NCBI GenBank assembly: GCA_003248075.1 | Contig: QJYK01000324.1 | Coordinates: 1-63,919, forward strand | Length of the DNA: 63,919 nt | Source of the DNA: Gemmatimonadota bacterium | Lineage (GTDB): Bacteria > Gemmatimonadota > Gemmatimonadetes > Longimicrobiales > Gaopeijiaceae | Direction: 5' to 3' | Shown: piece after piece, positions 46,304 to 55,160 of the stretch | Numbering within the stretch: position 1 is the first letter of the stretch | How the letters are laid out: every line of letters starts with the position of its first letter | The notes under the pieces: generated by a model | Told to the model about the DNA's origin: nothing | The model's database searches: none | Seen by the model: the letters and a program-made list of their open reading frames with translations, nothing else | Position numbers and translations under genes: made by a program

Positions 46304-46394
46304 GGATTGTCGGTTCCGGGGGTGATCGCTCGGAAGTGGTCCCGGCGCTGGGCCGGGGCCCATACGGCCCTTGGAAGATAGGGAAAAACGCGGT

Positions 46395-47297
46395 TCAGGT
46401 CACGCCGGCAGCGGGGTCCGGAGGCACCAGCGTGGGGCGTTCTTCATCGGGGTCCAGGCGGCCCCAGGGGACCTCCGGATCGTGCTCGAACACGAGCAGC
46501 CATCCCTCGGAACGCGCCCGCGTCCACAGCCCTCGCTTGGACTCCAACGTGACGAGCGGCTCGAGGTCGTAGCCCATGATCCACGGGAGGGGCAGGTGGG
46601 CCGAAGTCGGGCATACGTCGGCCAGGAAGCACGCCGTCTCACCGTCGCTCTCCACGAGGACGGACTGATGATGGGGGGTGTGCCCGGGGGTGGGGAGGAC
46701 CCGGACGCCCCGGGTGACCTCGGCCTCCCCCACCGCGAGCTCCCAGAGGCCCGAGGAGGACACCGGCTCGAAGTTGTGCCCGAGGTAGCTGGCCCTGATG
46801 CGCTCGTTCGCGCTGTGCGCGAACGAGAGCTCCCCCGCCTGGACCACATACCGGGCACGCGGGAAGGCGGGCACGACGGCGCCGTCCGGGAGCAGCACCG
46901 TGTTTCCGCCGGCATGATCGAAATGGAGGTGGGTATCGAGCACGATGTCGACGTCGTCCGGCGTGAACCCGGCTGCCCGGATCGCGTCCTCCAGTCGAGT
47001 CGGCTCTCCTTCGTTGGAAACGCCATACAGATCCTTGAAGCGTGTGCTCTCCTTGTTCCCGATGCCCGTGTCCACGAGAACGAGGGCCTCAGGGGCCTCG
47101 ATCAACAGACAGCGCAGGGCGAGCGGAATCCGGTGGCGCTCGTCGGGCGGGATACGGCGTTCCCAGAGCGGCCGCGGTACGACCCCGAACATGGCCCCTC
47201 CGTCGAGCCACTGCAGACCGGCCTCGAGGGCATGGATGCGGATGGAGCCCACCCGGCGCGTCCGGACCAGGGGTAGCTCCGCGACGGATCCGATCAT
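46395..47297 (-). CDS. MBL-fold metallo-hydrolase
   Basis: A 300-residue metallo-beta-lactamase-fold hydrolase. The zinc motif THLHFDHAGG (HXHXDH) is intact, with PTPGHTPHHQSVLVE and LADVCPTSAH as later metal-ligand regions and HDPE near the end. The pattern resembles the AHL lactonase/YtnP group, but the substrate is open. The ATG overlaps the exonuclease stop in ATGA. Cytoplasmic, no signal peptide. Confidence 0.88.
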   Translation of the reverse strand: MIGSVAELPLVRTRRVGSIRIHALEAGLQWLDGGAMFGVVPRPLWERRIPPDERHRIPLALRCLLIEAPEALVLVDTGIGNKESTRFKDLYGVSNEGEPTRLEDAIRAAGFTPDDVDIVLDTHLHFDHAGGNTVLLPDGAVVPAFPRARYVVQAGELSFAHSANERIRASYLGHNFEPVSSSGLWELAVGEAEVTRGVRVLPTPGHTPHHQSVLVESDGETACFLADVCPTSAHLPLPWIMGYDLEPLVTLESKRGLWTRARSEGWLLVFEHDPEVPWGRLDPDEERPTLVPPDPAAGVT

Positions 47298-48166
47298 CCC
47301 GCCTCCGTGCGGCGGTCGGCCTCCGCGATGAGCGGGAGGACCGTCTGGCTCGGGTCCCGCCGCACGCGTCGACCTCTCCGTCTCAGGTACCAGGCCAGCG
47401 TCTCCACGTCGTCGATGCCCCGGCCCCGGGCCTCGTCCAGGAGACGCAGGAGGACGCGCGCCGTCGCCAGCGCGTCCCCATAGGCGCGATGGCGCGCGTG
47501 ATTGTCGACACCGAAGTGCCTCGCCACCACGTCCAGGTTTCGATGCCGCAGGCGGGGAACGAGTCGACGGACCATGCGGACGGTGCACATTCGAACCGGG
47601 TTCGGGGCCTCTCCCAGGGACCGGACCAGCTCCGCCGAAACGAAGGACCAGTCGAAGGTCGCGTTGTGGGCCACGAAGACCCGTCCCTCGAGCCGCCGGA
47701 ACACCTCGTCGGCGACGTGGTCGAACCACGGGGCGCCGGACACCATGTCGTCAGTGATCCCGGTCAGCGCCGTCACGCCCGGCGGAATGCGGCGCCCCGG
47801 ATTCACCAGTGTCTGGAACTCGTCCACGACGCCGCCTCCGCGCACCTCCACGATCGCGATCTCGGTGATCCGGTGGCCGTAGTCGAGGCCCCCGCCGGTC
47901 GTCTCGACGTCGACGACGGCGAATCCCACCTCGTCCAGGGACGCTCCCAGCGCCGCCAGGTCCGCGTCCAGGGTCCACACGCCGGAGGCATCCACCAGGA
48001 AGCGTCGGTCCGCCCCGAGGAGCTGAAAGACCGCCGCGGACGCGGCGCCGGCATGACCGGACAGGCCCAGCACGTCCCTCGCCAGCTCGAGGGTGTGCAG
48101 GGGGCCGGCACGCAGCCGCGCCTCGGCCGCGCGCACGAGCGAGTGGCCCTTAGGGAAGCTCTGCAC
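47294..48166 (-). CDS. DnaQ-like 3'-5' exonuclease
   Basis: A 290-residue protein. The DEDDh exonuclease domain (about 80-250) has VVDVETTGGG (ExoI), HNATFDWSFV (ExoII) and HRAYGDALATARVL (ExoIII). An N-terminal 75-residue segment (FLVDASGVWTLD) looks like a small helical/winged region found in DnaQ proteins of this kind. A basic C-terminal stretch WYLRRRGRRVRR follows. It may be a polymerase III epsilon subunit or a repair exonuclease; no clamp-binding motif was picked out. It follows rex by 12 bases. Confidence 0.85.
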   Translation of the reverse strand: MQSFPKGHSLVRAAEARLRAGPLHTLELARDVLGLSGHAGAASAAVFQLLGADRRFLVDASGVWTLDADLAALGASLDEVGFAVVDVETTGGGLDYGHRITEIAIVEVRGGGVVDEFQTLVNPGRRIPPGVTALTGITDDMVSGAPWFDHVADEVFRRLEGRVFVAHNATFDWSFVSAELVRSLGEAPNPVRMCTVRMVRRLVPRLRHRNLDVVARHFGVDNHARHRAYGDALATARVLLRLLDEARGRGIDDVETLAWYLRRRGRRVRRDPSQTVLPLIAEADRRTEAG

Positions 48167-48178
48167 AGGCCCTGCGCG

Positions 48179-48814
48179 TCACGCGTGCGAGTCGGCCTGC
48201 GTAATGGCGAACGACAGGGCTTCCATCTCGAACACGAGGTTGACGTCCTTCACGGGGATGCCACGAGGAACCCTGAGCTGCACGGCGGCGAAGTTCAAGA
48301 TGCCGCGAGCTCCCGCGCCGACGGCCCGCTCGGCGAGGTCCTGGGCCGCCTCGGGCGGCACCGCGAGGATCACCAGATCCGCCTCGAGCTCCCGGACGGT
48401 ACGCTCCAGCTCGGACACAGGACGGATGAGGATCGGCCCCCAGCGGCTCCCGACCTTGGCGGGGTCGGCGTCGAGCACCGCGACGCAGTCGAAACCACGC
48501 TGCGCGAAGTTGGGATACTCGAAAAGAGCCGATCCGATCCTTCCGGCCCCCACCAGGGCGACGCGCCAGCGTACGTGGAGGCCCAGGATGCGCCTGAGCG
48601 TGCACTCCAGCTCCTTGACCGCGTAGCCCAGACCACGCTTGCCGAACGACCCGAACTGCGACAGGTCCTTTCGCACCTGGGCGGCGGTGGTGCCACCTCG
48701 CTCCGCCAACTCCTCGCTCGATACCGTGGCGGCCCCGCTGCCCTCGAGGGCCTCCAGGGCCCGGAGGTAGTAGGAGAGCCGGCGGATGGTCGATTCCGAC
48801 ACACGGCGAGACAC
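48179..48814 (-). CDS. rex: redox-sensing transcriptional repressor Rex
   Basis: A 211-residue NADH/NAD+-ratio sensor. The N-terminal winged helix (about 5-80: STIRRLSYYLRALEAL, TTAAQVRKDLSQFGSFGKRGLGY) binds DNA; the Rossmann domain (about 80-200) has VALVGAGRIGSAL, with the C-terminal swapped helix. High NADH releases it from operators. Its own promoter carries a textbook Rex site (48862-48879), so it should be autoregulated. It precedes a DnaQ-like exonuclease and MBL hydrolase on the same strand. Confidence 0.95.
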   Translation of the reverse strand: MSRRVSESTIRRLSYYLRALEALEGSGAATVSSEELAERGGTTAAQVRKDLSQFGSFGKRGLGYAVKELECTLRRILGLHVRWRVALVGAGRIGSALFEYPNFAQRGFDCVAVLDADPAKVGSRWGPILIRPVSELERTVRELEADLVILAVPPEAAQDLAERAVGAGARGILNFAAVQLRVPRGIPVKDVNLVFEMEALSFAITQADSHA

Positions 48815-48861
48815 GTATGGACTCCGACGACGAGCGGGCCCCCGCCCTCAACGGGGCTCAC

Positions 48862-48879
48862 TTGTGAAAAGCTTCACAA
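48862..48879 (-). promoter_or_regulatory. Rex operator
   Basis: TTGTGAA, 4 bases, TTCACAA: an 18-base site matching the Rex consensus exactly in both arms. It lies 47 bases upstream of the rex start, immediately downstream of the -10 of the rex promoter, where bound repressor would block RNA polymerase. Confidence 0.9.
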
Positions 48880-48907
48880 TATTAGCCGACGTACCCTAGG
48901 CCAGCAA
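48879..48907 (-). promoter_or_regulatory. promoter of the rex gene
   Basis: Minus strand: -35 TTGCTG (48902-48907, inside the end of ksgA), 17-base spacer, -10 TAATAT (48879-48884), overlapping the first base of the Rex operator. The -35 is weak (3 of 6), the -10 moderate. Confidence 0.55.
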
Positions 48908-49708
48908 TCTGCGTGACAGCGCCACGAACAAGCCCGGGGACAGGCGCTCCGGGCGGTCACCGAGGTCGATGCCGAGCTCCGAGGCGACCTCCTCGACACG
49001 ATCCGGGGGCAGCCGGAGATCCGGATGGTTCCTCAGGATCCCCGACAGCTGCTTGCGCCGCCACTGGAACGCCGCCCTGACCAGCCTGCGCAGACGCGCT
49101 TCTTCCGCGGGCCCGAGGGGCTCGGGGCGGAAGGGTCGGATGCGCACCACCGCCGAGTCCACCCGTGGCACCGGCCGAAACGCCGATCTCCCGACGCGGA
49201 AGAGGCGATGGACCTCTGCGAGCGCCCTGACGCCAACCGTGAGGGCCCCGTATTCGCGGGTCCCCGGTTGGGCCGCGAGTCGTCCGGCGACTTCCTCCTG
49301 GACCATCAGGAGCATGTGCGCGGGTCGCGGCCGCTCCAGAAGCGTGAAGAGGATCGGGGTCGTGATGTTGTAGGGGATGTTCCCGACGACGATCAGGCGC
49401 TCGGGTCGGCGGACCCTGTCCCTCCACGGAGCCTGGAGCGCATCGCCATGGATCACGTCTACACCCGAGCGTTCACCGAACTCGGACTTGAGCGAGCGGG
49501 CCAGGTCGTCGTCCAGCTCGACGAGCACGAGGTGACCCACGTGGTCGACCAGATGCCGGGTCAGGGCGCCGCGTCCCGGCCCGATCTCCAGCACCTCGTC
49601 GTCGGGCCCGGCCCGCGCCGCCTCGACGATTTTGCGCTGGAGATTCGGATCGACGAGGAAGTTCTGACCCAGGGAGCGCTTGGGCCGGTGTCCGTCCGAC
49701 GCGTGCAA
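48896..49708 (-). CDS. rsmA: 16S rRNA (adenine1518/1519-N6) dimethyltransferase
   Basis: A 270-residue KsgA/RsmA enzyme dimethylating two adenines in 16S helix 45. Signatures: SLGQNFLVDPNLQRKIV, EIGPGRGALTRHL (SAM), VVGNIPYNITTPIL (NIPY) and the C-terminal helical domain. A TTG start (49708) is preferred: it has a GAGGA 6-10 bases upstream and avoids a 44-base overlap with the preceding phosphatase gene that an ATG at 49762 would need. The 3' end carries the rex -35. Confidence 0.92.
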   Translation of the reverse strand: MHASDGHRPKRSLGQNFLVDPNLQRKIVEAARAGPDDEVLEIGPGRGALTRHLVDHVGHLVLVELDDDLARSLKSEFGERSGVDVIHGDALQAPWRDRVRRPERLIVVGNIPYNITTPILFTLLERPRPAHMLLMVQEEVAGRLAAQPGTREYGALTVGVRALAEVHRLFRVGRSAFRPVPRVDSAVVRIRPFRPEPLGPAEEARLRRLVRAAFQWRRKQLSGILRNHPDLRLPPDRVEEVASELGIDLGDRPERLSPGLFVALSRRLLA

Positions 49709-49718
49709 AGGTTCCTCG

Positions 49719-51311
49719 TCAGGACCCGCGAGCCCGCACCACCAGCGCTGTGCGGTCGTCACCCCGGTTGGGCGGATTGGCGTCGGTGGTCAGCTCGAAG
49801 AGCTTGTCGATGATGCGCTCGGGATCGGAGCGCCGGTGGAACCGAACGGTTTCCAGGACACGGGTCTCGCCGTCGCCGCGGGCCGTGGTGGCCAGCGTGT
49901 CCGAGAGTCCGTCCGTGAACAGGAGCAGCAAGTCGGTCGACGCATCCCAGCTCACCTCCTGCTCCCCGTAGGAGTCGGGCCCCGCGAAGCCCACCGGCGG
50001 GTCGGTCGCGGTCAGGCGGTCGATCACACCGTCGTCGTGCACCACGAACGCGTGCGGATGGCCGGCGTTGGAGTACACGAGCCGCCCCTGCTGCGGATCG
50101 ACCACGCCGTAGAAGACGGTGAGGAACATCTCCGTCGTCTCCAGCTCCTCCCGAAGCGCGTCGTCGAGATCGCGCAGCACCCGAGCCGGCGAGTCGTGCT
50201 CGCGAGCATAGATCCCCGCGGCACTCATCGTCAGGGTCATGATCAGCGCGGAGGGGAATCCGTGCAGGGAGACGTCGCCGAGCATGACCCCCACGCGTCC
50301 GCCCGGGAGCTTGAACAGCTGATAGAAGTCGCCACCGACCTGCTCCGCCGGGGCCACACGCCCCGCGGCTTCGGCCGCATCGAACCGCTCGGCGACCGGC
50401 AACAGCTTCTGCTGGAGGTCATGGGCCAACTCCATCTCCCGGCCCATCCGCTCCTTGGAGAGGCTCTCCTCGTGGAGGCGCTTGTTCTCCAGCGCCGAGC
50501 CGACCTGCGACGCGATCGCCCACAGGAGCTTCTGATCGGCTGCGCTGTATCGGTCGTCACCGCGCCGCCCGATGAGGTTCAGGACCCCCAGCGTACGCGC
50601 TTCCCCCGAAGGAGGCGTGTAACGGATCGGCACCGCCAGGAAGGAATCGCCTCGCAGGCCGCGCTCTCGCTCTTCGCGCGTCGGTGCCCTGGACGCGATC
50701 ACCGGACGCTCCTCCCGGAAGACCATCGACGTAACCGCATCCGGATCGTCGGCCCGCACAGGAGGGAAGCGGCGCTCCTCGCCCACGGACGCGGTCAGGT
50801 GCAGCGAGTCGTCGCGGTCCCGATAGAGCCACAGGGAGCCCCGCTTGGCACCCATGACATCGCACACCTCCCGCAAGATCACGCGTGCCGCGTCGTCCAT
50901 GCGCACGATGGAGCCCAGGGTCTCGCTGATCGAATAGAGGAGGTGGATCTCCTCGTATCGCTCCGAGAGCTCCACCGTGAAGAACCGGATCTCACGGGCC
51001 GCCTCGAACGCGTGCTCGAGGGTGCCCCTCAGCGCCGTCGCGACCGCCTCGGCGTCTCCCCGCACCGAAGCGAGCACCTCGAGCTCGAACGTGGCTCCCT
51101 CCCGGGTGCCGATGGCCACCCTCGCGACGCGGGCGCGGATGGAGTCGCCCGCACCCTCCGTCTCGTAGAGGATGCGTGCCGCGGCGCCCGGTTCTGCCGG
51201 AGGGGCCACGAGTCGGAAGAGCGCCCCGAAGCCCGCCTCAAAGTCGCCGAACGCACGCAGGACCGGGTCTGGAAGGCTCGAGCGTCCGCCGTCCTCGCCG
51301 TAAGGCATCAT
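49719..51311 (-). CDS. GAF-SpoIIE serine phosphatase (RsbU-like)
   Basis: A 530-residue regulator. The N-terminal region (1-105) is unassigned, then a GAF sensor domain (about 120-280, GAKRGSLWLYRDR and LGVLNLIGRR), a coiled linker (SKERMGREMELAHDLQQKLLP), and a SpoIIE/PP2C phosphatase domain (about 310-530). Four metal-binding aspartates appear in VGGDFYQ, LGDVSLHG, LFTDGLSD and RGDDRTAL. It should dephosphorylate the STAS antagonist encoded upstream, switching on a sigma factor or other target. ATGATG start. Lies 119 bases after the anti-sigma kinase gene. Confidence 0.9.
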   Translation of the reverse strand: MMPYGEDGGRSSLPDPVLRAFGDFEAGFGALFRLVAPPAEPGAAARILYETEGAGDSIRARVARVAIGTREGATFELEVLASVRGDAEAVATALRGTLEHAFEAAREIRFFTVELSERYEEIHLLYSISETLGSIVRMDDAARVILREVCDVMGAKRGSLWLYRDRDDSLHLTASVGEERRFPPVRADDPDAVTSMVFREERPVIASRAPTREERERGLRGDSFLAVPIRYTPPSGEARTLGVLNLIGRRGDDRYSAADQKLLWAIASQVGSALENKRLHEESLSKERMGREMELAHDLQQKLLPVAERFDAAEAAGRVAPAEQVGGDFYQLFKLPGGRVGVMLGDVSLHGFPSALIMTLTMSAAGIYAREHDSPARVLRDLDDALREELETTEMFLTVFYGVVDPQQGRLVYSNAGHPHAFVVHDDGVIDRLTATDPPVGFAGPDSYGEQEVSWDASTDLLLLFTDGLSDTLATTARGDGETRVLETVRFHRRSDPERIIDKLFELTTDANPPNRGDDRTALVVRARGS

Positions 51312-51431
51312 CGTCCCCTCGTGACCCGCCGGGCCGCGCGCGCCGGGTCGGAGGGAGGGCCCTGGTTCACGACATCGTTGGACGGTGGGGCCCGTAGCCC
51401 CCGGCGGGCCGGAGGAAGGTCGGACCCCGCC

Positions 51432-51890
51432 TCAGGCCTGCGCCCCACCGCGGACCAGAGGCGAGGCCGCGTCCAGTCGGAGCACCAGCGTGACCTGATT
51501 GCCCCGATCGTTGAACGAGACCTCGTCGAGGAGCTTCCGCATCAGGAACAGACCGCGGCCCCCGACCTTCGCGAGGTTCTCGGGCGCGGTCGGATCCGGC
51601 ACCGCCGCAGGGTCGAAGCCTGTCCCCTGATCCGTCACCCTGGCACGGATCTGATCCGGACCCAGGGTCACCTCGACCCGGACCCGCTTGGATGGGTCAC
51701 GGCCGTTGCCGTAGAGCATGGCGTTGGCGAGAGCCTCCGTCAGCCCGACCCTGAAGTTGAGACGCAGACGCGCCGCGTGGTCCTGGCAGCCGCCGCACCG
51801 GGACACCACGTATTCGACCGCGTGCTCGATCGAGCGCACGTCGGTGGGCAGCTCGAGAACCAGTCCGTCCTCGACCCGCTGCTGAAACAC
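51432..51890 (-). CDS. RsbW-like anti-sigma serine kinase
   Basis: A 152-residue GHKL-type ATPase. The N box is GLTEALANAMLYGN, the G1 box VTDQGTGFDP, and the G2 box GGRGLFLMRKL. Members phosphorylate a STAS antagonist and bind a sigma factor. It contains a short Cys motif (RCGGCQDH) near residue 33, unusual for the family and possibly redox- or metal-related. It lies 23 bases after the STAS gene. No sigma-factor gene is adjacent, so its target lies elsewhere. Confidence 0.9.
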   Translation of the reverse strand: MFQQRVEDGLVLELPTDVRSIEHAVEYVVSRCGGCQDHAARLRLNFRVGLTEALANAMLYGNGRDPSKRVRVEVTLGPDQIRARVTDQGTGFDPAAVPDPTAPENLAKVGGRGLFLMRKLLDEVSFNDRGNQVTLVLRLDAASPLVRGGAQA

Positions 51891-51913
51891 AGTGGGTTCT
51901 TCGCGGAAGGGCC

Positions 51914-52246
51914 TCAGAAACCCTCCAGGGCCTCGGCCCGCGTGCCCGTGATGCGGAACAACGTGTCGAGCTTCGTGAGCTCGAACAGCGTACGGAGGTC
52001 CTCGTTGAGGCTCGAAAGGCGCAGCTCCCCGCCCTGCTCACGGATCTTCTTCGAGAGGCTGACCAGGACACCGAGTCCCGAGGAGTCGATGTAGCCGGTA
52101 CTGGAGAAGTCGATGACGAACTTGCGGTCGCCGTTCTCCAAGTGCTCGAGAACCTTCTGCTTGAGCTCCTGACGGTTGCCGACGATCAACTGTCCTTCCA
52201 CGTCCACGAGGGTCACACCGTCACTGCGCGACACCTGAAAGCCCAT
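51914..52246 (-). CDS. STAS-domain anti-sigma factor antagonist
   Basis: A 110-residue STAS protein of the RsbV/SpoIIAA type. The phosphorylatable serine is in YIDSSGLGVLVSLSKK. Unphosphorylated, it would bind the RsbW-like kinase and free its target. First gene of the partner-switching set, with a promoter at 52327-52356. Confidence 0.93.
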   Translation of the reverse strand: MGFQVSRSDGVTLVDVEGQLIVGNRQELKQKVLEHLENGDRKFVIDFSSTGYIDSSGLGVLVSLSKKIREQGGELRLSSLNEDLRTLFELTKLDTLFRITGTRAEALEGF

Positions 52247-52326
52247 CGATCCAGCGCTCCCGTCGGGATGGTGGCTTGGACGGTCGGGGTCAGCGCGCCG
52301 GCGCCGGCCGGCCGCAACCGTCCACT

Positions 52327-52356
52327 ATGATATGAAAGGAACAAATGTCGGGGCAA
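52327..52356 (-). promoter_or_regulatory. promoter of the partner-switching operon
   Basis: Minus strand: -35 TTGCCC (52351-52356), 18-base spacer, -10 TATCAT (52327-52332; 5 of 6 to TATAAT). It is the only AT-rich patch in the 132-base gap and points at the STAS gene 80 bases away. Confidence 0.6.
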
Positions 52357-52378
52357 GGCGGGGCATCCACTGGGCCCG

Positions 52379-52879
52379 TCACCCGTCTGCCATCGCCTGC
52401 AGGCGAGAGAGCACCTGCGGGGATACGAACCTGGACACGTCGCCCCCCAGAGAGAACACCTCTCGGACCAGGGAGGACGAAAGGAACGAGTAGTCGACCT
52501 CCGGCGCGAGGAAGAGCGTCTCGACCTCGTCCCAAAGCTCCCGGTTCATCTGCGCCATCTGGAACTCGTACTCGAAGTCGGAGACGGCGCGGAGTCCCCG
52601 GATGATGAACCGCGCCTCCAGTTCCTTGGCGAAGTCCACCAGAAGGCCCTGGAAGGCCACCGCCTCGACGCGCTCCTCGTCCCGGAACACCTCACGAATC
52701 ACCGCGACGCGCTCCTCCACCGAGAAGAGGCCGCGCTTGGTTTGCGTGGCGTGATGAGCCACACCGATGATCAGTCGGTCCGCGATCCGCAGCGTGCGTC
52801 GGGCGATGTCCTCGTGCCCTCGCGTGAGTGGATCGAACGAACCGGGGTAGATTGCGATGACAGGGTGGCTCAAGGGCAT
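52379..52879 (-). CDS. coaD: phosphopantetheine adenylyltransferase
   Basis: A 166-residue nucleotidyltransferase making dephospho-CoA from 4'-phosphopantetheine and ATP. Signatures: IYPGSFDPLTRGHEDI (TxGH-type site), FIIRGLRAVSDFEYEFQMA and YSFLSSSLVREV. It starts 10 bases inside the end of rsmD, the conserved rsmD-coaD pair. Confidence 0.95.
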   Translation of the reverse strand: MPLSHPVIAIYPGSFDPLTRGHEDIARRTLRIADRLIIGVAHHATQTKRGLFSVEERVAVIREVFRDEERVEAVAFQGLLVDFAKELEARFIIRGLRAVSDFEYEFQMAQMNRELWDEVETLFLAPEVDYSFLSSSLVREVFSLGGDVSRFVSPQVLSRLQAMADG

Positions 52880-53400
52880 CTGGCGATGAGTGTGGTGAGG
52901 GCCGTGTCGCCGTACCGGCGGGTGCGTTCCCCCGAAAGCGTCTCGATGGGCTCGCGCCAAGGATGCTCCACCCAGAGCTCACGCGCAAACGGCTTCGTCC
53001 GGAACATCCCCGCGAGGCGTGCGGCCTCTCCACGGCCATAGGGCGGGTCGGCGAGCGCGAGGTCGAAAGCCTCGGGCTCGAGGCTGCGCACGTACCGGAA
53101 GGCGTCCTCCCCCACGATCGTGACGCGGTCGCCGGCGCCGAGCCGACCGACGTTCTCCTCGATCACCCGGAGCGCCCCCCTCGCACGCTCCACGAGCACG
53201 ACGTGCTCCGCCCCGCGGCTGGCCGCTTCCAGCCCCAGCGCGCCGGAGCCCGCGAACAGGTCGACGACCGTCTGTCCCTCCAACGAGCCTCCCAGCGCCG
53301 ACATCCATGCCTCCCGCACCCGATCCGTCGTGGGGCGCACCTGTCGATCCGGAGGGGGCTTCAAGCGGTGTCCGCGCCACCGACCCCCGATGATCCTCAA
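52870..53400 (-). CDS. rsmD: 16S rRNA (guanine966-N2)-methyltransferase
   Basis: A 176-residue SAM-dependent methyltransferase acting on 16S G966. Signatures: RIIGGRWRGHRLKPP, VVDLFAGSGALGLEAASRG and the catalytic LADPPYG. The TTG start at 53400 overlaps the recJ stop in TTGA and yields exactly the family N-terminus (LRIIGG); no better ATG exists. Confidence 0.92.
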   Translation of the reverse strand: MRIIGGRWRGHRLKPPPDRQVRPTTDRVREAWMSALGGSLEGQTVVDLFAGSGALGLEAASRGAEHVVLVERARGALRVIEENVGRLGAGDRVTIVGEDAFRYVRSLEPEAFDLALADPPYGRGEAARLAGMFRTKPFARELWVEHPWREPIETLSGERTRRYGDTALTTLIARCP

Positions 53401-55160
53401 GGGGGAGCGACCCCGGAGGGAGTCAGGTCCACCACGTGTGCCTGCGGCCGCGCCACGCCACGCCACTCGTTTCGCTCCAGCCTGATCAGTGCGTCGTAGG
53501 GTCCCTGACCCAGCGCGTCCGGCGGATGTGTGGACGCCAGGCCGAAGCCGATCGCGTCCACCTGCGCGGCTCCGGAGCGAAGGGAGAGCTTCAGGTGTCG
53601 CTCCTTGAGTGTCCTCACGCGCTCCAGGGTGACCCCGCGGGCCAGGAACAGCGGCCGGGGGTTGGCGATACCGTGAGGGCCCAGGTACCCAAGCCAGTGG
53701 ATCAGGTCCAGGTCGATCGACCCCAGGGGGAGCTCCAGGTCGGGTCGGTGCACGGGGCGGAGGTCGTCCTCCCCCAGCCGCGCCCGCGCCTCGCGGTTGA
53801 AGTCAATGCGGAAGGCGCTGAGCCGGTCTCGATCCAGGTCCATCCCGGCCGCCTGGCGGTGACCGCCGAACCGGCGCAGGTGCGCGCGGGTCGCATGGAG
53901 CGCCTCGTAGAGATGGAACCCGGGGATGGACCGAGCGCTTCCCCGTCCCGAGGATCCGTCGAGGGCCACCATGACCACCGGTCGGTGGATGCGCTCGACT
54001 ACGCGGGAAGCGACGATGCCGATCACACCGGGATGCCAACCTTCGGCGGCCAACACCACGCCGAAGTCCCGGGCCGGATCGTAGTCCCTGCGCAGGAGGT
54101 CGAGCGCCTCGTCCAGCGTACGTCGGTCCTCGTCCTGGCGGGCGCGGTTGATGTCCTCCAGGCCTCTGGCCAAGCGCTCCGCCTCGTCAGGGTCACCCGT
54201 CAAGAGGAGGCGCAGAGCGTCGGCCGCCTCGCCGATCCGCCCGGCCGCGTTCACGCGGGGCGCCACCACGAAGCCCAGCTGCCCGGCGGTCACGGAGCCG
54301 GGCTCGACACCGCTCGTCCGCAGGAGCGCGCGCAGGCCCGGGATCCTCGAGTCCGCGAAGCAGGCCAGACCGCGTCGGACGAGGATACGGTTCTCTCCGC
54401 GGAGCGGGACGAGATCGGCGACCGTGGCGAGCGCGACGAGGTCCAGCATCCCCAGCAGCTCGTCCGCGCCGCCTCCCGCGCGGGAGGCGACCAGCTGACC
54501 CACCTTGAACGCGAGCCCGGTACCGCACAGGCCCTTTTCGGGATAGGGGCAGTCCGGCCTCTGTGGATTGACGAGCAGGTCGGCCGGTGCGGCCTCGACG
54601 CCCACCGCGTGGTGGTCGACGACGACCACGTCGAGCCCCGCCGCCTTCGCCGAGCGCACCGCGCCGTCGGCGACGGTGCCGCAGTCGACGGTCACGACGA
54701 GTCGGGCTCCGACCTCGAGCGCGGCCCGGAGCCCGGCCTCCCCGAAGTCGTACCCGTCCCTCAGGCGGTGAGGCACGAAAGGCACGACGCTTCCGCCCAG
54801 GCGCCGCAGGAAGCGGGTGAGCAGCGCCGTCGCGCACACCCCGTCCACGTCGTAGTCCCCGTGCACGAGGATCACCTCGCCGTCGTGGAGCGCACGCACG
54901 ATCCGGTCGGCGGCGCCCGGGCCATCCGCAAGCAACTCGGGATCGTGCAGGTGCTCGAGGAGAGGACGGAGGAAGGCCTTTGCCGACTCGGGCTCTGCAT
55001 GACCCCGGATCGCCAGCAGCGCGCAAACCTCCGCGGGAAGGCGAAGCGCCTCCTGCAACCGCGATACGTCGGCGGGGTCAGCCGTCGAGGGCGCCTCCCA
55101 GCGCGGTCGCGGCACGGACAGCGCCGCCCGCGACGGGGCGACCCGGCCCGTCGGGTTCAC
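53397..55160 (-). CDS. recJ: single-strand-specific exonuclease RecJ
   Basis: A 587-residue 5'-3' single-strand exonuclease of repair and recombination. DHH-phosphoesterase motifs: HGDYDVDGVCAT, TVDCGT, VVVDHHAVG and DLVALATVADLVPL; DHHA1 motif GGHRQAAGMDL. The C-terminal OB-like region follows. The GTG start overlaps the zinc-ribbon gene stop in GTGA. Confidence 0.94.
   Translation of the reverse strand: MNPTGRVAPSRAALSVPRPRWEAPSTADPADVSRLQEALRLPAEVCALLAIRGHAEPESAKAFLRPLLEHLHDPELLADGPGAADRIVRALHDGEVILVHGDYDVDGVCATALLTRFLRRLGGSVVPFVPHRLRDGYDFGEAGLRAALEVGARLVVTVDCGTVADGAVRSAKAAGLDVVVVDHHAVGVEAAPADLLVNPQRPDCPYPEKGLCGTGLAFKVGQLVASRAGGGADELLGMLDLVALATVADLVPLRGENRILVRRGLACFADSRIPGLRALLRTSGVEPGSVTAGQLGFVVAPRVNAAGRIGEAADALRLLLTGDPDEAERLARGLEDINRARQDEDRRTLDEALDLLRRDYDPARDFGVVLAAEGWHPGVIGIVASRVVERIHRPVVMVALDGSSGRGSARSIPGFHLYEALHATRAHLRRFGGHRQAAGMDLDRDRLSAFRIDFNREARARLGEDDLRPVHRPDLELPLGSIDLDLIHWLGYLGPHGIANPRPLFLARGVTLERVRTLKERHLKLSLRSGAAQVDAIGFGLASTHPPDALGQGPYDALIRLERNEWRGVARPQAHVVDLTPSGVAPP

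Noticed and set aside
49680-52094. Plus-strand open frame of 804 codons
   Set aside because: Antisense to the SpoIIE phosphatase and RsbW-like genes with clear catalytic motifs; no recognisable domain.
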